DNA of 36,585 nucleotides from Methylocystis sp. GTDB taxonomy: Bacteria > Pseudomonadota > Alphaproteobacteria > Rhizobiales > Beijerinckiaceae. The notes under the pieces were generated by a model that ran no database searches, had not been told where the DNA came from, and saw nothing but the letters and a program-made list of their open reading frames with translations. This document shows positions 16,432 through 25,110 of the stretch, piece by piece (positions within the stretch are counted from its first letter, which is position 1; each line of letters opens with the position of its first letter). The translations under genes were made by a program, and so were the position numbers. The stretch lies in the NCBI RefSeq assembly GCF_021731785.1, contig NZ_JAKFWS010000082.1, forward strand, positions 1 to 36,585, in the 5' to 3' direction.

Positions 16432-18141
16432 TCATTGCTTCCGTGCGATCATTCTTTGGCCGCAGCACCTGTCAACTTTGGGCATCCATCCGACATGGGT
16501 AATCCTCGAACGACCATAAAACGTTTCAAGTCTCGTCCTGTTCGGATCGCCCGGATGTATGCCAAGATAATTTGCTGCGTTGGCCGAAAAAAAACGATCA
16601 CTGAGTTTGCCTTGCGCACCCAAGTTTGGATCCTGATCCAAGATAGAAAAGATTTGTTCGAAATCCTTTAGATAATTTTTGACGCCTCCACCTTCTAGAA
16701 CGATCATTTCCCAGTCCGTTCCATACAGGAATCTCTGCGCGAGCGCGGCTGAGCCCTTCCCTCTAGTCGATTCGAATAACGTCCTCAAGATTGCAGTCAA
16801 TTCTTGCGGTCGGGAAACCGCCTCCGTGAAATATCCGGAATCGGCATAGAGATGCCGCCCAGCGTGCGTATTCATCAGCGACATAAAACTCTTTGCCCGA
16901 TCGGTTCCTTTCTCGATTGGCGAAGTCTCCCCAAAATGTCCGAAATTCACGCGCAGCCCCGGAAAGCAGCGAACTGCCTCCTGCCAGCCCTTCGCGCCAG
17001 AAAGATCTTCAAAGTCGGGCGTAGGAGAATTTGATCGCGCCGAATGCGCCATGATTGGCACTCCATTTGACGCACACCACTCGTAGAGCGATTTGAGCGC
17101 ACCATCCAATCGAACATTAATATCTGGTCGCCGCAGAACCGCGGGAATCCAATCGCGATTCCAAAATTCTGGCGATCTGCCGCTATTGCCATAGGCCTGA
17201 AAGCCCATTGTCGGATAAAGTTTGACCCCAAGAAAACCCTTTTCCGCAACGGCTCGGACAACTTCCTCGAGAGGCGAGTAGTAGGGCCATTCTCCGAGGT
17301 CGAAGGCAATTTGCTTAAAGGGATCGAAGGGAACGAAACAATGCACTCGTCCACTGGTTAAAACGCTTATTTGAGCCATTAATTCAATCTGTTTCGGTAT
17401 TGAGGTCAGCGTTGGCGTTCCTCCCGCGATCGGCCAGTCATAATTCACCAGATGGCAGATCATTAAATCTACTTTTCGATGTCGACCTTTTGAATATTCG
17501 AAAAGGTAGTCAAAGATATTTACGTACCGAAATTGGAAATTGCGCAAAATAAATGCCAAAGCGCCTTCTATTGCTGAACTGACAGGGTCGGATCGGAATG
17601 CAGTAGGAGACTTCCTGGATTTATAATCTGAATAACGCTCAGGAAGGTCCCGTATTTGCCGGACTGCCTTCGAGGACTCCGCTCTTAAGGAGGCGTTCTC
17701 GTTTTCCAATTGGTCCGCTGCATCGATCAGGGCCTGGCGTCCGACCTTATATTGCTCATCACTACGGGTATCGAGCCAGTCTGCCTGAAGCCTGTCGCAG
17801 GCTTTAAGCCTGTCTGCGATACGAACCAGTTCTTCCAGTTCCTCGTCCCCAGTCGGAGCGCCAGCCCAAGCTAACTTCTGCAAGATTGGACCTAAGCCTT
17901 TGATATGGCGCGCTCGACTAAGAAACGCATTTACCTGGAGGTCTGACCCATTGAAGACATGCACGTGAGAGTCGATCGCTAGTGGAACTGCCGGATCGGT
18001 AATGCGTGGGTCGTTTGAGCACCATGGTTCGATTTCCCTCCTGAATATTTCACAGCCACTCAAGCTTGCAGCGCTGGTCCATGCGGGGACAAGCCGAGCA
18101 AATCTCTGCGAGAAAAAAGCATTTTTCGGTTCCCGTCGCAA
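16432..18141 (-). CDS. Amidohydrolase-family metal-dependent hydrolase, probable lipoprotein
   Basis: 569 residues. The barrel-type amidohydrolase_2 pattern is visible: metal-binding IDSHVHVFNG (H59, H61), FLGVKLYPTMGF (K307), VPIMAHS (H366), NFGHFG (H402) and LYGTDWE (D476). Before it, ASLSGC (C30) resembles a lipobox after a basic N-terminus, although the hydrophobic stretch is short, so export as a lipoprotein is plausible, not certain. An insert of about 100 residues (90-190) is charged and helical. The only start in the frame is TTG at 18141, four codons after an in-frame stop. Base composition is markedly more AT-rich than the flanking M20 and btuB-like genes, a sign of transfer. Substrate unknown. 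Confidence 0.8.
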   Translation of the reverse strand: MRREPKNAFFSQRFARLVPAWTSAASLSGCEIFRREIEPWCSNDPRITDPAVPLAIDSHVHVFNGSDLQVNAFLSRARHIKGLGPILQKLAWAGAPTGDEELEELVRIADRLKACDRLQADWLDTRSDEQYKVGRQALIDAADQLENENASLRAESSKAVRQIRDLPERYSDYKSRKSPTAFRSDPVSSAIEGALAFILRNFQFRYVNIFDYLFEYSKGRHRKVDLMICHLVNYDWPIAGGTPTLTSIPKQIELMAQISVLTSGRVHCFVPFDPFKQIAFDLGEWPYYSPLEEVVRAVAEKGFLGVKLYPTMGFQAYGNSGRSPEFWNRDWIPAVLRRPDINVRLDGALKSLYEWCASNGVPIMAHSARSNSPTPDFEDLSGAKGWQEAVRCFPGLRVNFGHFGETSPIEKGTDRAKSFMSLMNTHAGRHLYADSGYFTEAVSRPQELTAILRTLFESTRGKGSAALAQRFLYGTDWEMIVLEGGGVKNYLKDFEQIFSILDQDPNLGAQGKLSDRFFSANAANYLGIHPGDPNRTRLETFYGRSRITHVGWMPKVDRCCGQRMIARKQ

Positions 18142-18200
18142 AAAATTCCGTCAAAAACAACCGACACAACTCAACGAGATAAATCAGTATAGTAGCATTG

Positions 18201-19589
18201 CTAAGCCGCCGCCAGCGCATGCAGCACCCGCGCCCATGAGCGCGTTCCCTTGTGGAACGACGTGTATGAATATTTCTCGTTCGGCGAATGAATGCGGTCG
18301 TCGTCTTGCGCGAAGCCGATCATCAGCGAATCCATATTGAGATCGCACTTGAAGCTGCCGACGATCGGGATCGAACCGCCGCAGCCGGCGAGCACCGGCT
18401 CCTTGCCCCATTCTTCCGCCAACGCGCGGCGCGCGCGATTAAGCGCCTCTGAGCCAAAGGGAAGCTGCAGCGCGTTCGAAGCGCCATGTGAAAGAAATTC
18501 GGCGCTTGCGTCCGCCGGCAGATGCTCACGCACGAAGTTGCGGAAGCTTTCGAGGATCGTCTTCGCGTCCTGCGCGCCGACGAGGCGAAACGAAAATTTC
18601 GCCGACGCCTGCGCCGGCAACACCGTCTTCGAGCCGGCGCCGGTATAGCCGCCGATGATTCCGTTCACGTCGCAGGTCGGGCGCGCCCAGATTTGCTCCA
18701 TGACGCCGCGTCCCGCTTCGCCGCCGACGCGGGTCAGCCCAATCTCCGAGAGCCATTTGGATTCGTCGAAGTCGATGGCGCGCCATTGTTCGGCGATGTC
18801 TTCGGGAATTTCGGGCACGCCGGCGTAAAAGCCCGGCAGCGTCACCTTTCCCTCCGAATCGTGCAGATCGGCGACGATTTTCGCCAGCACATGGATCGGG
18901 TTCAGCACCGGCCCGCCAAACATGCCGGAATGCAGATCGCGGCTCGGCCCCTTGATGACCACCTCTTCGAGCGCCAATCCGCGCAGCATCACCGTGATCG
19001 CCGGCGTCGAGGCGTTCCACATGCTGGTGTCGCAGACAAGCGCGAGATCGGCGGCCGAAAGTTCGTCCCTGTTCGCGGCAAGAAAGCCTGGAAGAGAGGG
19101 GGATCCCGTCTCCTCTTCGCCCTCGAACAGAAATGTGACGTTGCAGGGCAGTCCGCCATTCGCCTCGAACGCGCGGCACGCTTCGAGAAAGGTCATCAGC
19201 TGGCCTTTGTCGTCCGAGGCGCCGCGGGCGACGATGTCCTCGCCGTCCTTGCCCTCGGCAAGCCGCGGCGCGAAAGGCTCGGTCTCCCACAATTCAAGCG
19301 GATCCGGCGGCTGCACGTCATAATGGCCGTAGAACAGCACATGCGGCGCATCCTTGCGCTTCGCCTTGGCGTGGCCAACGACGATCGGATGGCCGGGCGT
19401 CTCGCGCACCTCTGCCGCGTAGCCGAGCCCGTCGAGCTGATCCTTGAGCCAGTTCGCGGCGCGCAGACATTGGGCCGCGAAGGCGGGATCGGTCGAAACG
19501 GAGGGGATGCGCAGAAGATCGAACAGGCGTTCGCGCGAAGCGTCGAGATTGGCGTCTATCGTCGTGAGGACGGCGTCGATCGCGGCCAT
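18201..19589 (-). CDS. M20 family dipeptidase
   Basis: 462 residues of the M20 zinc metallopeptidase family, dipeptidase/carnosinase-like subgroup. Metal and catalytic motifs: VLFYGHYDVQPP (H89, D91), ARGASDDKGQ (D126, bridging), FLFEGEEETGSPS (E158/E159), a CDTSMWN segment (metal aspartate) and a C-terminal FAQDDDRIHSPNEKY with the last histidine ligand. The dimerisation lid lies between. It probably cleaves dipeptides in the cytoplasm, as there is no signal peptide. The start at 19589 has a GGGGAG site; the frame stays open to 19763 but through an intergenic palindrome, so the longer form is rejected. Confidence 0.93.
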   Translation of the reverse strand: MAAIDAVLTTIDANLDASRERLFDLLRIPSVSTDPAFAAQCLRAANWLKDQLDGLGYAAEVRETPGHPIVVGHAKAKRKDAPHVLFYGHYDVQPPDPLELWETEPFAPRLAEGKDGEDIVARGASDDKGQLMTFLEACRAFEANGGLPCNVTFLFEGEEETGSPSLPGFLAANRDELSAADLALVCDTSMWNASTPAITVMLRGLALEEVVIKGPSRDLHSGMFGGPVLNPIHVLAKIVADLHDSEGKVTLPGFYAGVPEIPEDIAEQWRAIDFDESKWLSEIGLTRVGGEAGRGVMEQIWARPTCDVNGIIGGYTGAGSKTVLPAQASAKFSFRLVGAQDAKTILESFRNFVREHLPADASAEFLSHGASNALQLPFGSEALNRARRALAEEWGKEPVLAGCGGSIPIVGSFKCDLNMDSLMIGFAQDDDRIHSPNEKYSYTSFHKGTRSWARVLHALAAA

Positions 19590-19663
19590 GAATTGAGCTC
19601 CCCGGTGAGAAGCCGAACCTAGTGCGGATGCATGGCGAGGGGAAGGCGCGGCGACGCCACCGC

Positions 19664-19748
19664 CGTCATGGCCGGCCTTGAGCCTGCCATCCACGCCGAT
19701 CCGTTGCGTTGCGTTTCGTGGATGGCCGCGACAAGCGCGGCCATGACG
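19664..19748. repeat. Intergenic palindromic repeat, copy 1
   Basis: An 85-base imperfect inverted repeat. The outer arms are CGTCATGGCCG and CGGCCATGACG, and the inner arms are GCCATCCACG and CGTGGATGGCC. It lies in the gap between the M20 and fumC genes and resembles the second copy at 29429-29560. Such CGTCATGGCCGGG/CGTGGATGGCC elements are dispersed between genes in many Hyphomicrobiales genomes. Confidence 0.85.
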
Positions 19749-19759
19749 CCCGGGTGTGC

Positions 19760-21157
19760 TCACGCGCTCGGCGCGAGCATTTTCTCCGGCCGCACGATCT
19801 CGTCGAATTCGACTTCCGTGACTTTGCCGGAAGCGAGCGCCTCTTCCTTCAGGCTGGTGCCGTTCTTATGCGCGGCGCGCGCGATCTTGGAGGCCGCGTC
19901 ATAGCCGATCTTCGGCGCGAGCGCGGTGACGAGCATCAACGAGCGATCGAGAAAGCGCTTGATGTTGTCCTCGTCAGCTTCGATCCCGTCGACGCAGCGC
20001 GTGACGAAACTGTCGATGCCGTCGGCGAGCAGGATGGTCGATTCGAGCAGCGCGAAGCCGACGACAGGCTTCAACACGTTGAGTTCGAGATGGCCCTGCG
20101 AAGCGGCGAAGGTGATCGTCGCGTTGTTGCCGAAAACGCGCGTGCAGACCATGGTCAGCGATTCGACCTGAGTCGGATTGACCTTGCCAGGCATGATCGA
20201 GGAGCCCGGCTCGTTTTCGGGAAGCTTCAATTCCCCGAAACCCGCCCGCGGCCCGGAGCCGAGCAGGCGAATGTCGCAGGCGATCTTATAAAGACCCGAC
20301 GCCAGCGCGTTGAGCGCGCCATGGGCGAAGACGATCGCGTCGTGAGTCGCGAGCGCTTCGAATTTGTTGGGCGCGGAGACGAAAGGCAGCCCGGTCTGCT
20401 CAGCGACGTCGGCGGCGACCTCTTCGCCAAAGCCCTTGAAGCTGTTGACGCCGGTGCCCACCGCCGTTCCGCCCTGCGCAAGCTGCAGAAGATCAGCGAG
20501 CGTCGTTCTGATGCGCCGTTTGGCGTTCTCGGCCTGCGCCGCATAGCCGGAAAATTCCTGGCCGAGCGTCACCGGCGTCGCATCCTGCAGATGGGTGCGG
20601 CCGATCTTGATGATATCGGCGAATTTCACCGCCTTGGCGTTCAGCGCGATATGCAGCCGCTCGACGGCGGGAAGCAGCCGACCCGAAATCGTCGTCGCGC
20701 CGGCGATGTGAATGGCGGTGGGGAAACTGTCGTTAGACGACTGACCGAGATTGACGTGATCGTTGGGATGAACCGGCGATTTCGAGCCGCGCGGCGCGCC
20801 GAGCATTTCATTGGCGCGATTGGCGATGACCTCGTTGACGTTCATGTTCGTCTGGGTGCCGGAGCCGGTCTGCCAGACGACGAGCGGGAAATGTTCATCG
20901 AGCCTGCCGTCGATCACTTCGCGCGCGGCGGCTGCGATGGCGTCGGCGATCTTGGGGTCTAGCAAGCCTTTTCTGGCGTTGACCTTGGCGGCCGCGAGCT
21001 TGATGCGCGCCAGCGCATGCACGATCTCGATCGGCATGAGATCGCCGCCGATCGGAAAATTTTCCCGCGAACGTTCGGTCTGCGCCCCCCAATAGGCCCA
21101 GGTCGGCACGGCGATATCGCCAAAAGAGTCGCGTTCAATTCTCTGATCTTCGGTCAT
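19760..21157 (-). CDS. fumC: Fumarate hydratase, class II
   Basis: Interconverts fumarate and malate in the TCA cycle; iron-free, homotetrameric. The 465 residues match the family. Seen are the substrate-site [18 protein letters not shown], the [20 protein letters not shown] segment, [20 protein letters not shown] with the catalytic histidine, and the fumarase/aspartase signature [11 protein letters not shown]. The class II start [22 protein letters not shown] is also typical. The gene lies 60 bases downstream of ecfG in the same direction; read-through is possible but a functional link is not implied. Confidence 0.97.
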   Translation of the reverse strand: MTEDQRIERDSFGDIAVPTWAYWGAQTERSRENFPIGGDLMPIEIVHALARIKLAAAKVNARKGLLDPKIADAIAAAAREVIDGRLDEHFPLVVWQTGSGTQTNMNVNEVIANRANEMLGAPRGSKSPVHPNDHVNLGQSSNDSFPTAIHIAGATTISGRLLPAVERLHIALNAKAVKFADIIKIGRTHLQDATPVTLGQEFSGYAAQAENAKRRIRTTLADLLQLAQGGTAVGTGVNSFKGFGEEVAADVAEQTGLPFVSAPNKFEALATHDAIVFAHGALNALASGLYKIACDIRLLGSGPRAGFGELKLPENEPGSSIMPGKVNPTQVESLTMVCTRVFGNNATITFAASQGHLELNVLKPVVGFALLESTILLADGIDSFVTRCVDGIEADEDNIKRFLDRSLMLVTALAPKIGYDAASKIARAAHKNGTSLKEEALASGKVTEVEFDEIVRPEKMLAPSA

Positions 21158-21217
21158 CGCTCGCTCGCATCGAAAGGCGCATTTCGCGCCTTCCTATGCG
21201 GCATTTCCGACGAGCGT

Positions 21218-21790
21218 TCAATCGCGTGAGGAGACTTCCGAGAGCCGCTCGGCGGCGGCCCATTCGCGCCGCTCTGCGGTCGGCGGCGTCGACATGAGTT
21301 CGGAGAGCCGGTTGCGCGCGCGGTTCACTCGGCTTTTCATCGTGCCGGGCGCGCAACCGCAGATTTCCGCGGCTTCCTCATAGGACAGTCCGGAGGCGGC
21401 GACGAGGATCAGCGCTTCGCGCTGATCCAGCGGCAGCTTCTGCATCGCATCTTGAAAGTCGAGAAAGTCCATATGCGCGTGCTGCGATTCCGGCGCAACC
21501 AAGCGACCGGCGATCAAGCCGTCCGGATCGGGCGCTTCGCGGCGACGCTTGCGATATTCGCTGTAGTAGATGTTGCGCAGGATGGTGAACAGCCAAGCGG
21601 TGAGATTGGTGCCTTCCGAGAATGTCGCGAGGTTGCCCCAGGCTTTGACCAGCGTTTCCTGAACGAGGTCGTCGGCGCGATCGGAGTTTCCGCAGATCGA
21701 CACGGCGAAAGCCCGCAGACTCGGAATGGCGGAGATCAGCTCAGCCTTTAATCCCTGTCCTGCCGAATGCGCTTGTTCGCTTGCCGTCAC
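21218..21790 (-). CDS. ecfG: General stress response ECF sigma factor EcfG
   Basis: 190 residues of the EcfG (ECF15) group. Sigma region 2 is seen in LRAFAVSICGNSDRADDLVQ and LVKAWGNLATF, then LTAWLFTILRNIYYSEYRKR. Region 4 is seen in MQKLPLDQREALILVAASGL, SYEEAAEICGCAPGTMKSRV and NRARNRLSELM. It directs RNA polymerase to GGAAC-N16/17-CGTT promoters once freed from the anti-sigma factor NepR. Its GTG start overlaps the TGA of nepR (GTGA), so the two are translationally coupled. The divergent phyR and this pair form the standard alphaproteobacterial locus. Confidence 0.96.
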   Translation of the reverse strand: MTASEQAHSAGQGLKAELISAIPSLRAFAVSICGNSDRADDLVQETLVKAWGNLATFSEGTNLTAWLFTILRNIYYSEYRKRRREAPDPDGLIAGRLVAPESQHAHMDFLDFQDAMQKLPLDQREALILVAASGLSYEEAAEICGCAPGTMKSRVNRARNRLSELMSTPPTAERREWAAAERLSEVSSRD

Positions 21791-22155
21791 TCACTCTTCC
21801 TCGGCGAGTCTATTGTCGCCGAAGAGGATAGCACATTCGTTTCGAGTTGGTTCAAGAGTTTCAGAAATCGATCCGGAACCGGTTGAGCCACGACGTCGTC
21901 GTAAAGGTTGCGAAGCTCCTTTCCGATCGAGTCCTGGAATTCCACGGATCGCCGGCGTTGTACCGGCTTGGCGCCGCACCGCGCCTCCCCACCCCCTCGG
22001 CGCCGATCGCCGAATTCGTCACGCGTCATTACCCATCCCGTAAATGTCTCCAGCCTGCGAGGGCCTGGTCTCGGAGAATACCGCCCCTCGCCCGCGAAAG
22101 CATCGTCTTCTGCTTTCGCGCGCGCAACTGTATTCTCCGGATTCTTGTTCCCCAT
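21787..22155 (-). CDS. nepR: NepR-family anti-sigma factor with long N-terminal extension
   Basis: 122 residues. The C-terminal part carries the NepR core IGKELRNLYDDVVAQPVPDR followed by FLKLLNQLE, the two helices that bind either EcfG or phosphorylated PhyR. NepR proteins are usually about 60-70 residues; here some 70 residues rich in Arg, Gly, Asp and Glu precede the core and look disordered. The start at 22155 is chosen for its GAGGG site five bases upstream; the frame is open further to 22227, past the EcfG-type promoter's -10 element, so longer forms are unlikely. A start inside the extension cannot be excluded. Confidence 0.9.
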   Translation of the reverse strand: MGNKNPENTVARAKAEDDAFAGEGRYSPRPGPRRLETFTGWVMTRDEFGDRRRGGGEARCGAKPVQRRRSVEFQDSIGKELRNLYDDVVAQPVPDRFLKLLNQLETNVLSSSATIDSPRKSE

Positions 22156-22227
22156 GGAGCCCTCTATTTTAATATGCATGATTTCTGGAGCCGCCGCGTT
22201 ATAGTGCGCCGCAAGGACGATAGGCAA

Positions 22228-22252
22228 AACGCGCCGCTAAAGAATTGGTTCC
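22228..22252 (-). promoter_or_regulatory. EcfG-dependent promoter of nepR-ecfG (autoregulation)
   Basis: On the minus strand GGAAC (complement of 22248-22252), a 16-base spacer and CGTT (complement of 22228-22231): a perfect match to the EcfG consensus. It lies about 73 bases ahead of the nepR start codon and points to the known autoregulation of this locus. No equivalent was found in the direction of phyR. Confidence 0.88.
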
Positions 22253-22353
22253 CTAAAATGCCGAGCAGTTTTGACATATTGTCCAAGTGTTGAATCGGCT
22301 TAGCTCGCACGCGCTTCCCCTTGGGAGGCTTGAGGCTGCTGGAGTTGTAAGGC

Positions 22354-23169
22354 ATGTCAGCATCAAAGGAAGTTTCTGCGCATATTCCCTATTTGAGACG
22401 ATTTGCGCGCGCATTGGTCGGCGATCGAGAGGGGGGCGACGCCTATGTGCTGGCCACGCTCGAAGCCGTCGTCGCGGAGCCCGGCCGCATCACCGATTCA
22501 GAAGATCTACGGGTTTCCGTTTACCGTTTGTTCCTGGACGTTTGGGCGGCGACGCCGATCAACGCCCACATCGACCGTTCCGGCGCGCTGGAGGAAAACG
22601 GCCGCCGCAACCTTGAGGCGATTTCGCTGAAACCGAGAATCGCCTTTTTGCTGCAGGCGCTCGAAGGATTCGATCTCGACCAGATCGGGCAGACCCTGCA
22701 AGTTTCGGAACGGGAGGCCGGCGCGCTGATCGAAGCCGCAAATGGCGAAATCGCCGACCAGATCGCCACCGACGTGCTGATCATCGAGGACGAGCCGCTG
22801 ATCGCGCACGACCTGAGGAGCATCGTCGAGGAGCTGGGCCATCGCGTGATCGGCATGCCGCGCACCCACGCCGAGGCGGTCGCCGCCATAAAAGAGAGCA
22901 ATCCAGGACTGATTCTCGCAGATATCCAGCTCGCGGACGGCAGCTCAGGGCTCGACGCCGTAAATGAAATCCTCGGCTCTCTTTCCACGCCGGTGATTTT
23001 CGTCACCGCTTATCCCGAGCGGTTTTTGACGGGAGAACCGCCCGAGCCGGCCTTTCTGATCGCCAAGCCCTTCAACGTCGAGAGTCTCAAAGCCATCATC
23101 AGCCAGGCGCTGTTTTTTGACCGGCGTGCCGGACGACGTGAGAGGACCGCGCCCTGGGTCGGCATGTGA
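22354..23169 (+). CDS. phyR: PhyR anti-anti-sigma response regulator
   Basis: 271 residues: an N-terminal sigma-like domain (about 1-130; IPYLRRFARALVGDREGGD, then LEGFDLDQIGQTLQVSEREA) and a C-terminal receiver domain (about 138-258) with acidic E145/D146 in IIEDEP, phospho-acceptor D190 in LILADIQL, T218 in FVTAYPE and K238 in IAKPFN. When phosphorylated under stress, the sigma-like domain binds NepR and releases EcfG. Divergent from nepR-ecfG with 198 bases between. The kinase is not adjacent; the HWE-family kinase at 31642-32841 is a distant candidate. Confidence 0.97.
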   Translation: MSASKEVSAHIPYLRRFARALVGDREGGDAYVLATLEAVVAEPGRITDSEDLRVSVYRLFLDVWAATPINAHIDRSGALEENGRRNLEAISLKPRIAFLLQALEGFDLDQIGQTLQVSEREAGALIEAANGEIADQIATDVLIIEDEPLIAHDLRSIVEELGHRVIGMPRTHAEAVAAIKESNPGLILADIQLADGSSGLDAVNEILGSLSTPVIFVTAYPERFLTGEPPEPAFLIAKPFNVESLKAIISQALFFDRRAGRRERTAPWVGM

Positions 23170-23261
23170 GTGATTGATCTGATTACAATAATTCTATTTT
23201 TGACGACTGCCTCCCTTCCGGAAAAATCATTCCGGGCGCCAAGATAAATCGTCCCGGCCTA

Positions 23262-23286
23262 GAAACAATGGCTGCCGAGGCGAGTT
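23262..23286 (+). promoter_or_regulatory. Possible EcfG promoter of the KGG-repeat gene
   Basis: GAAAC at 23262-23266, 16 bases, then AGTT at 23283-23286; one mismatch in each element to GGAAC-N16-CGTT. Position (37 bases before the start codon) and the stress character of the gene make it plausible, but the match alone is weak. Confidence 0.42.
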
Positions 23287-23322
23287 ATAGCTGTAGGCGC
23301 TGGGAAAACTGAGAGGCGGCCC

Positions 23323-23601
23323 ATGGAGGAGATGAAGAAATCCAGTCGCGGTTTCGCGTCTATGGATCCCGAAAAGCAGCGCGCGATTGCGCGCAAAGGC
23401 GGGCAGAGCGTTCCTGACGAAAAACGCAGTTTTTCGCAGAACCCTGATCTTGCGGCCCGCGCAGGGCGCAAGGGCGGCCAGAGCGTAAATCCGGCCAAGC
23501 GGAGCTTCTCGCGCGACCATGCGCTGGCTTCCGAGGCTGGCCGCAAGGGCGGACACGCCTCGCACGGAGGCGGCGCCCAAAAACGTAGCGCGCCGCTCTA
23601 A
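23323..23601 (+). CDS. KGG-repeat general stress protein
   Basis: 92 residues, strongly basic and Gly/Ser-rich, with three KGG motifs in near-repeats: MDPEKQRAIARKGGQSV, then NPDLAARAGRKGGQSV, then HALASEAGRKGGHASHG, separated by KRSFS linkers. This is the stress-induced KGG (Con-10/GsiB-like) repeat pattern; such proteins are hydrophilic and probably disordered, with a protective role that is not defined. A GAGAGG site precedes the ATG at 23323. It sits directly behind phyR, and a possible EcfG promoter lies upstream. Its last codons form one arm of the terminator that serves the convergent ptsN operon. Confidence 0.9.
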   Translation: MEEMKKSSRGFASMDPEKQRAIARKGGQSVPDEKRSFSQNPDLAARAGRKGGQSVNPAKRSFSRDHALASEAGRKGGHASHGGGAQKRSAPL

Positions 23602-23611
23602 GAGCGGCGCG
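23578..23611 (-). terminator. Intrinsic terminator of the rpoN-hpf-ptsN operon
   Basis: A GC-rich perfect inverted repeat (CGCGCCGCTCT with AGAGCGGCGCG, 23589-23611, centre at 23600), followed on the minus strand by CTACGTTTTT. It lies just beyond the ptsN stop. The stop codon of the convergent KGG gene is in the loop, so the hairpin may also end that transcript, though without a T run on that strand. Confidence 0.75.
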
Positions 23612-23615
23612 AAAC

Positions 23616-24080
23616 TTATGCGGCGAAGGGTTTTGAGCGCTGCGCGATGAGCGAATAGAGCGCGTCGTCGTCGCGCGTCCCCCGCATTGTCGCTACGAGG
23701 CCCGGATCCCTCAACATCCTGGCGGCGCAGGCAAGCGCCTTTAGATGGTCGGCGCCCGAACTCTCCGGCGTCAGAATCATAAAAACCAGGTCGACCGGCG
23801 CGCCGTCGAGCGAGCCAAAGTCGACGGGCCGGTCAAGCCGGCCGAAGACCCCACAAATTCCCTTTAATTTCGCTAGCTTGCCGTGCGGGATGGCTATGCC
23901 TTCGCCAATCCCCGTCGAGCCCAGACGCTCGCGGTGGAGAAGCGCATCGAAAATCTCGCGCGCCGGGAGCCCGCAGATCGTCGCGGCCCTGTCGCTGAGT
24001 TCCTGGAGAAGATGCTTTTTCGTCGTCGCCTTCAAAGAGGCGCATACCGAATCCGGCAAAACCAAGTCCGTTGGCCGCAT
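23616..24080 (-). CDS. ptsN: PTS IIA-like nitrogen regulatory protein
   Basis: 154 residues of the EIIA-Ntr family (PTS_EIIA_2 domain, whole length). The phosphorylated histidine is in GEGIAIPHGKLA (H66); other family blocks are LLHRERLGSTGIG, GAPVDLVFMILTPE and HLKALACAARMLRDP. It accepts phosphate from the EI-Ntr/NPr chain and regulates potassium, nitrogen and carbon-related targets rather than transporting sugar. Its position after rpoN and hpf is conserved across proteobacteria. The spacing to hpf (188 bases) leaves room for an own promoter, though none was recognised. Confidence 0.96.
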   Translation of the reverse strand: MRPTDLVLPDSVCASLKATTKKHLLQELSDRAATICGLPAREIFDALLHRERLGSTGIGEGIAIPHGKLAKLKGICGVFGRLDRPVDFGSLDGAPVDLVFMILTPESSGADHLKALACAARMLRDPGLVATMRGTRDDDALYSLIAQRSKPFAA

Positions 24081-24268
24081 GCGACGATCATCCTGCTTCT
24101 CGTTGGAGGTCTAGGGCCGATAGAGGCTTTGACCATCCTTGAAATTTCAACGTCTCGCTACTTTCGCCAAAATCCGGAGGGACATGGGAAAGATGGCAAG
24201 ATACATGCCGAGAAAGCCGTTATTGTGGCCTCCCTACGACGTTTTTTACGTCGGCGCGCGCGCCGCCG

Positions 24269-24862
24269 TCAGCGCGCGTCTCCCTCGGACTCGGGCGTGT
24301 CGATCCAGCCGATATTCTCGTCGCCGCGCCGATAGACCACATTCACGCGGCCGGTATTGGCGTGCCGAAACACCACGACGGGCGCGCCGGTCAGATCGAG
24401 GTCGAGCACCGCCGCCGAAACCGACAGCCGGCGCAATTTCGTGGTCGATTCGGCGATGATCGCCGGGCTGAACTCCGCCGGCGCTTCATTCTCCTGATCT
24501 GGGGCCTCGATCACATGATAAGCGACGACCTCAGCCTGAGCGCCGTCGACCGCGCCGGGGCCATGTTCGTGATGGCTTTTGAGGCGGCTTTTGTAACGCC
24601 GCAGGCGCTTCTCGATGCGCTCCGCGGCCTGATCGAAAGAGGCGTAGGGCTCCTGCGCGCGGCCGTCGGCCTGCAGCACGATTCCTGAGGCGAGACGCAG
24701 GCTGCAGTCTGCCCGATAGCCCGAGCCCTCAGGCGAAATGGTGACGTGACCGGCGACGCGACCGTCAAAATATTTCGCCGCCGCCATCTCCAGCCTCTGC
24801 GTCACGTGAACGCGCAGGGCTTCGCCGATGCTGATGTTCTTACCGGAGACCCTGAGAGACAT
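24269..24862 (-). CDS. hpf: Ribosome hibernation promoting factor, long form
   Basis: 197 residues. The N-terminal S30AE/RaiA domain (about 1-100) starts MSLRVSGKNISIGEALRVHV and includes the basic helix RIEKRLRRYKSRLKSHH. A variable linker (about 100-135) leads to the C-terminal dimerisation domain VVFRHANTGRVNVVYRRGDENIGWID. The long form can pair ribosomes into 100S dimers in stationary phase without a separate RMF. It sits between rpoN and ptsN, the usual order, about 250 bases downstream of rpoN. Confidence 0.95.
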   Translation of the reverse strand: MSLRVSGKNISIGEALRVHVTQRLEMAAAKYFDGRVAGHVTISPEGSGYRADCSLRLASGIVLQADGRAQEPYASFDQAAERIEKRLRRYKSRLKSHHEHGPGAVDGAQAEVVAYHVIEAPDQENEAPAEFSPAIIAESTTKLRRLSVSAAVLDLDLTGAPVVVFRHANTGRVNVVYRRGDENIGWIDTPESEGDAR

Positions 24863-25110
24863 TTTCCAATCCGAACTCTCGTTGCGAGCGAAGTTTCGGC
24901 CGCGGAAAGAACGGCCGCGCGCTCGGCGCGCGCCGCCGTTGGACCAACCGCACTATGCGCCATCCGCCCTCGAACGTCCGCCCGAGGCGTCGGCCGATCG
25001 CCGACAGTTTGGCCAAAGAGCGGAAATTGCGCGCAGGGTTAGAAGCCCCAGCGCGCGAAGTCAATGGAGTCTTGTTGTGGCGACGCTTGCGCCGCGAGGA
25101 CGACAGGAAA

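Noticed and set aside
19709-20962. 417-codon open frame antisense to fumC
   Set aside because: Shadow of fumC; product has no recognisable fold.
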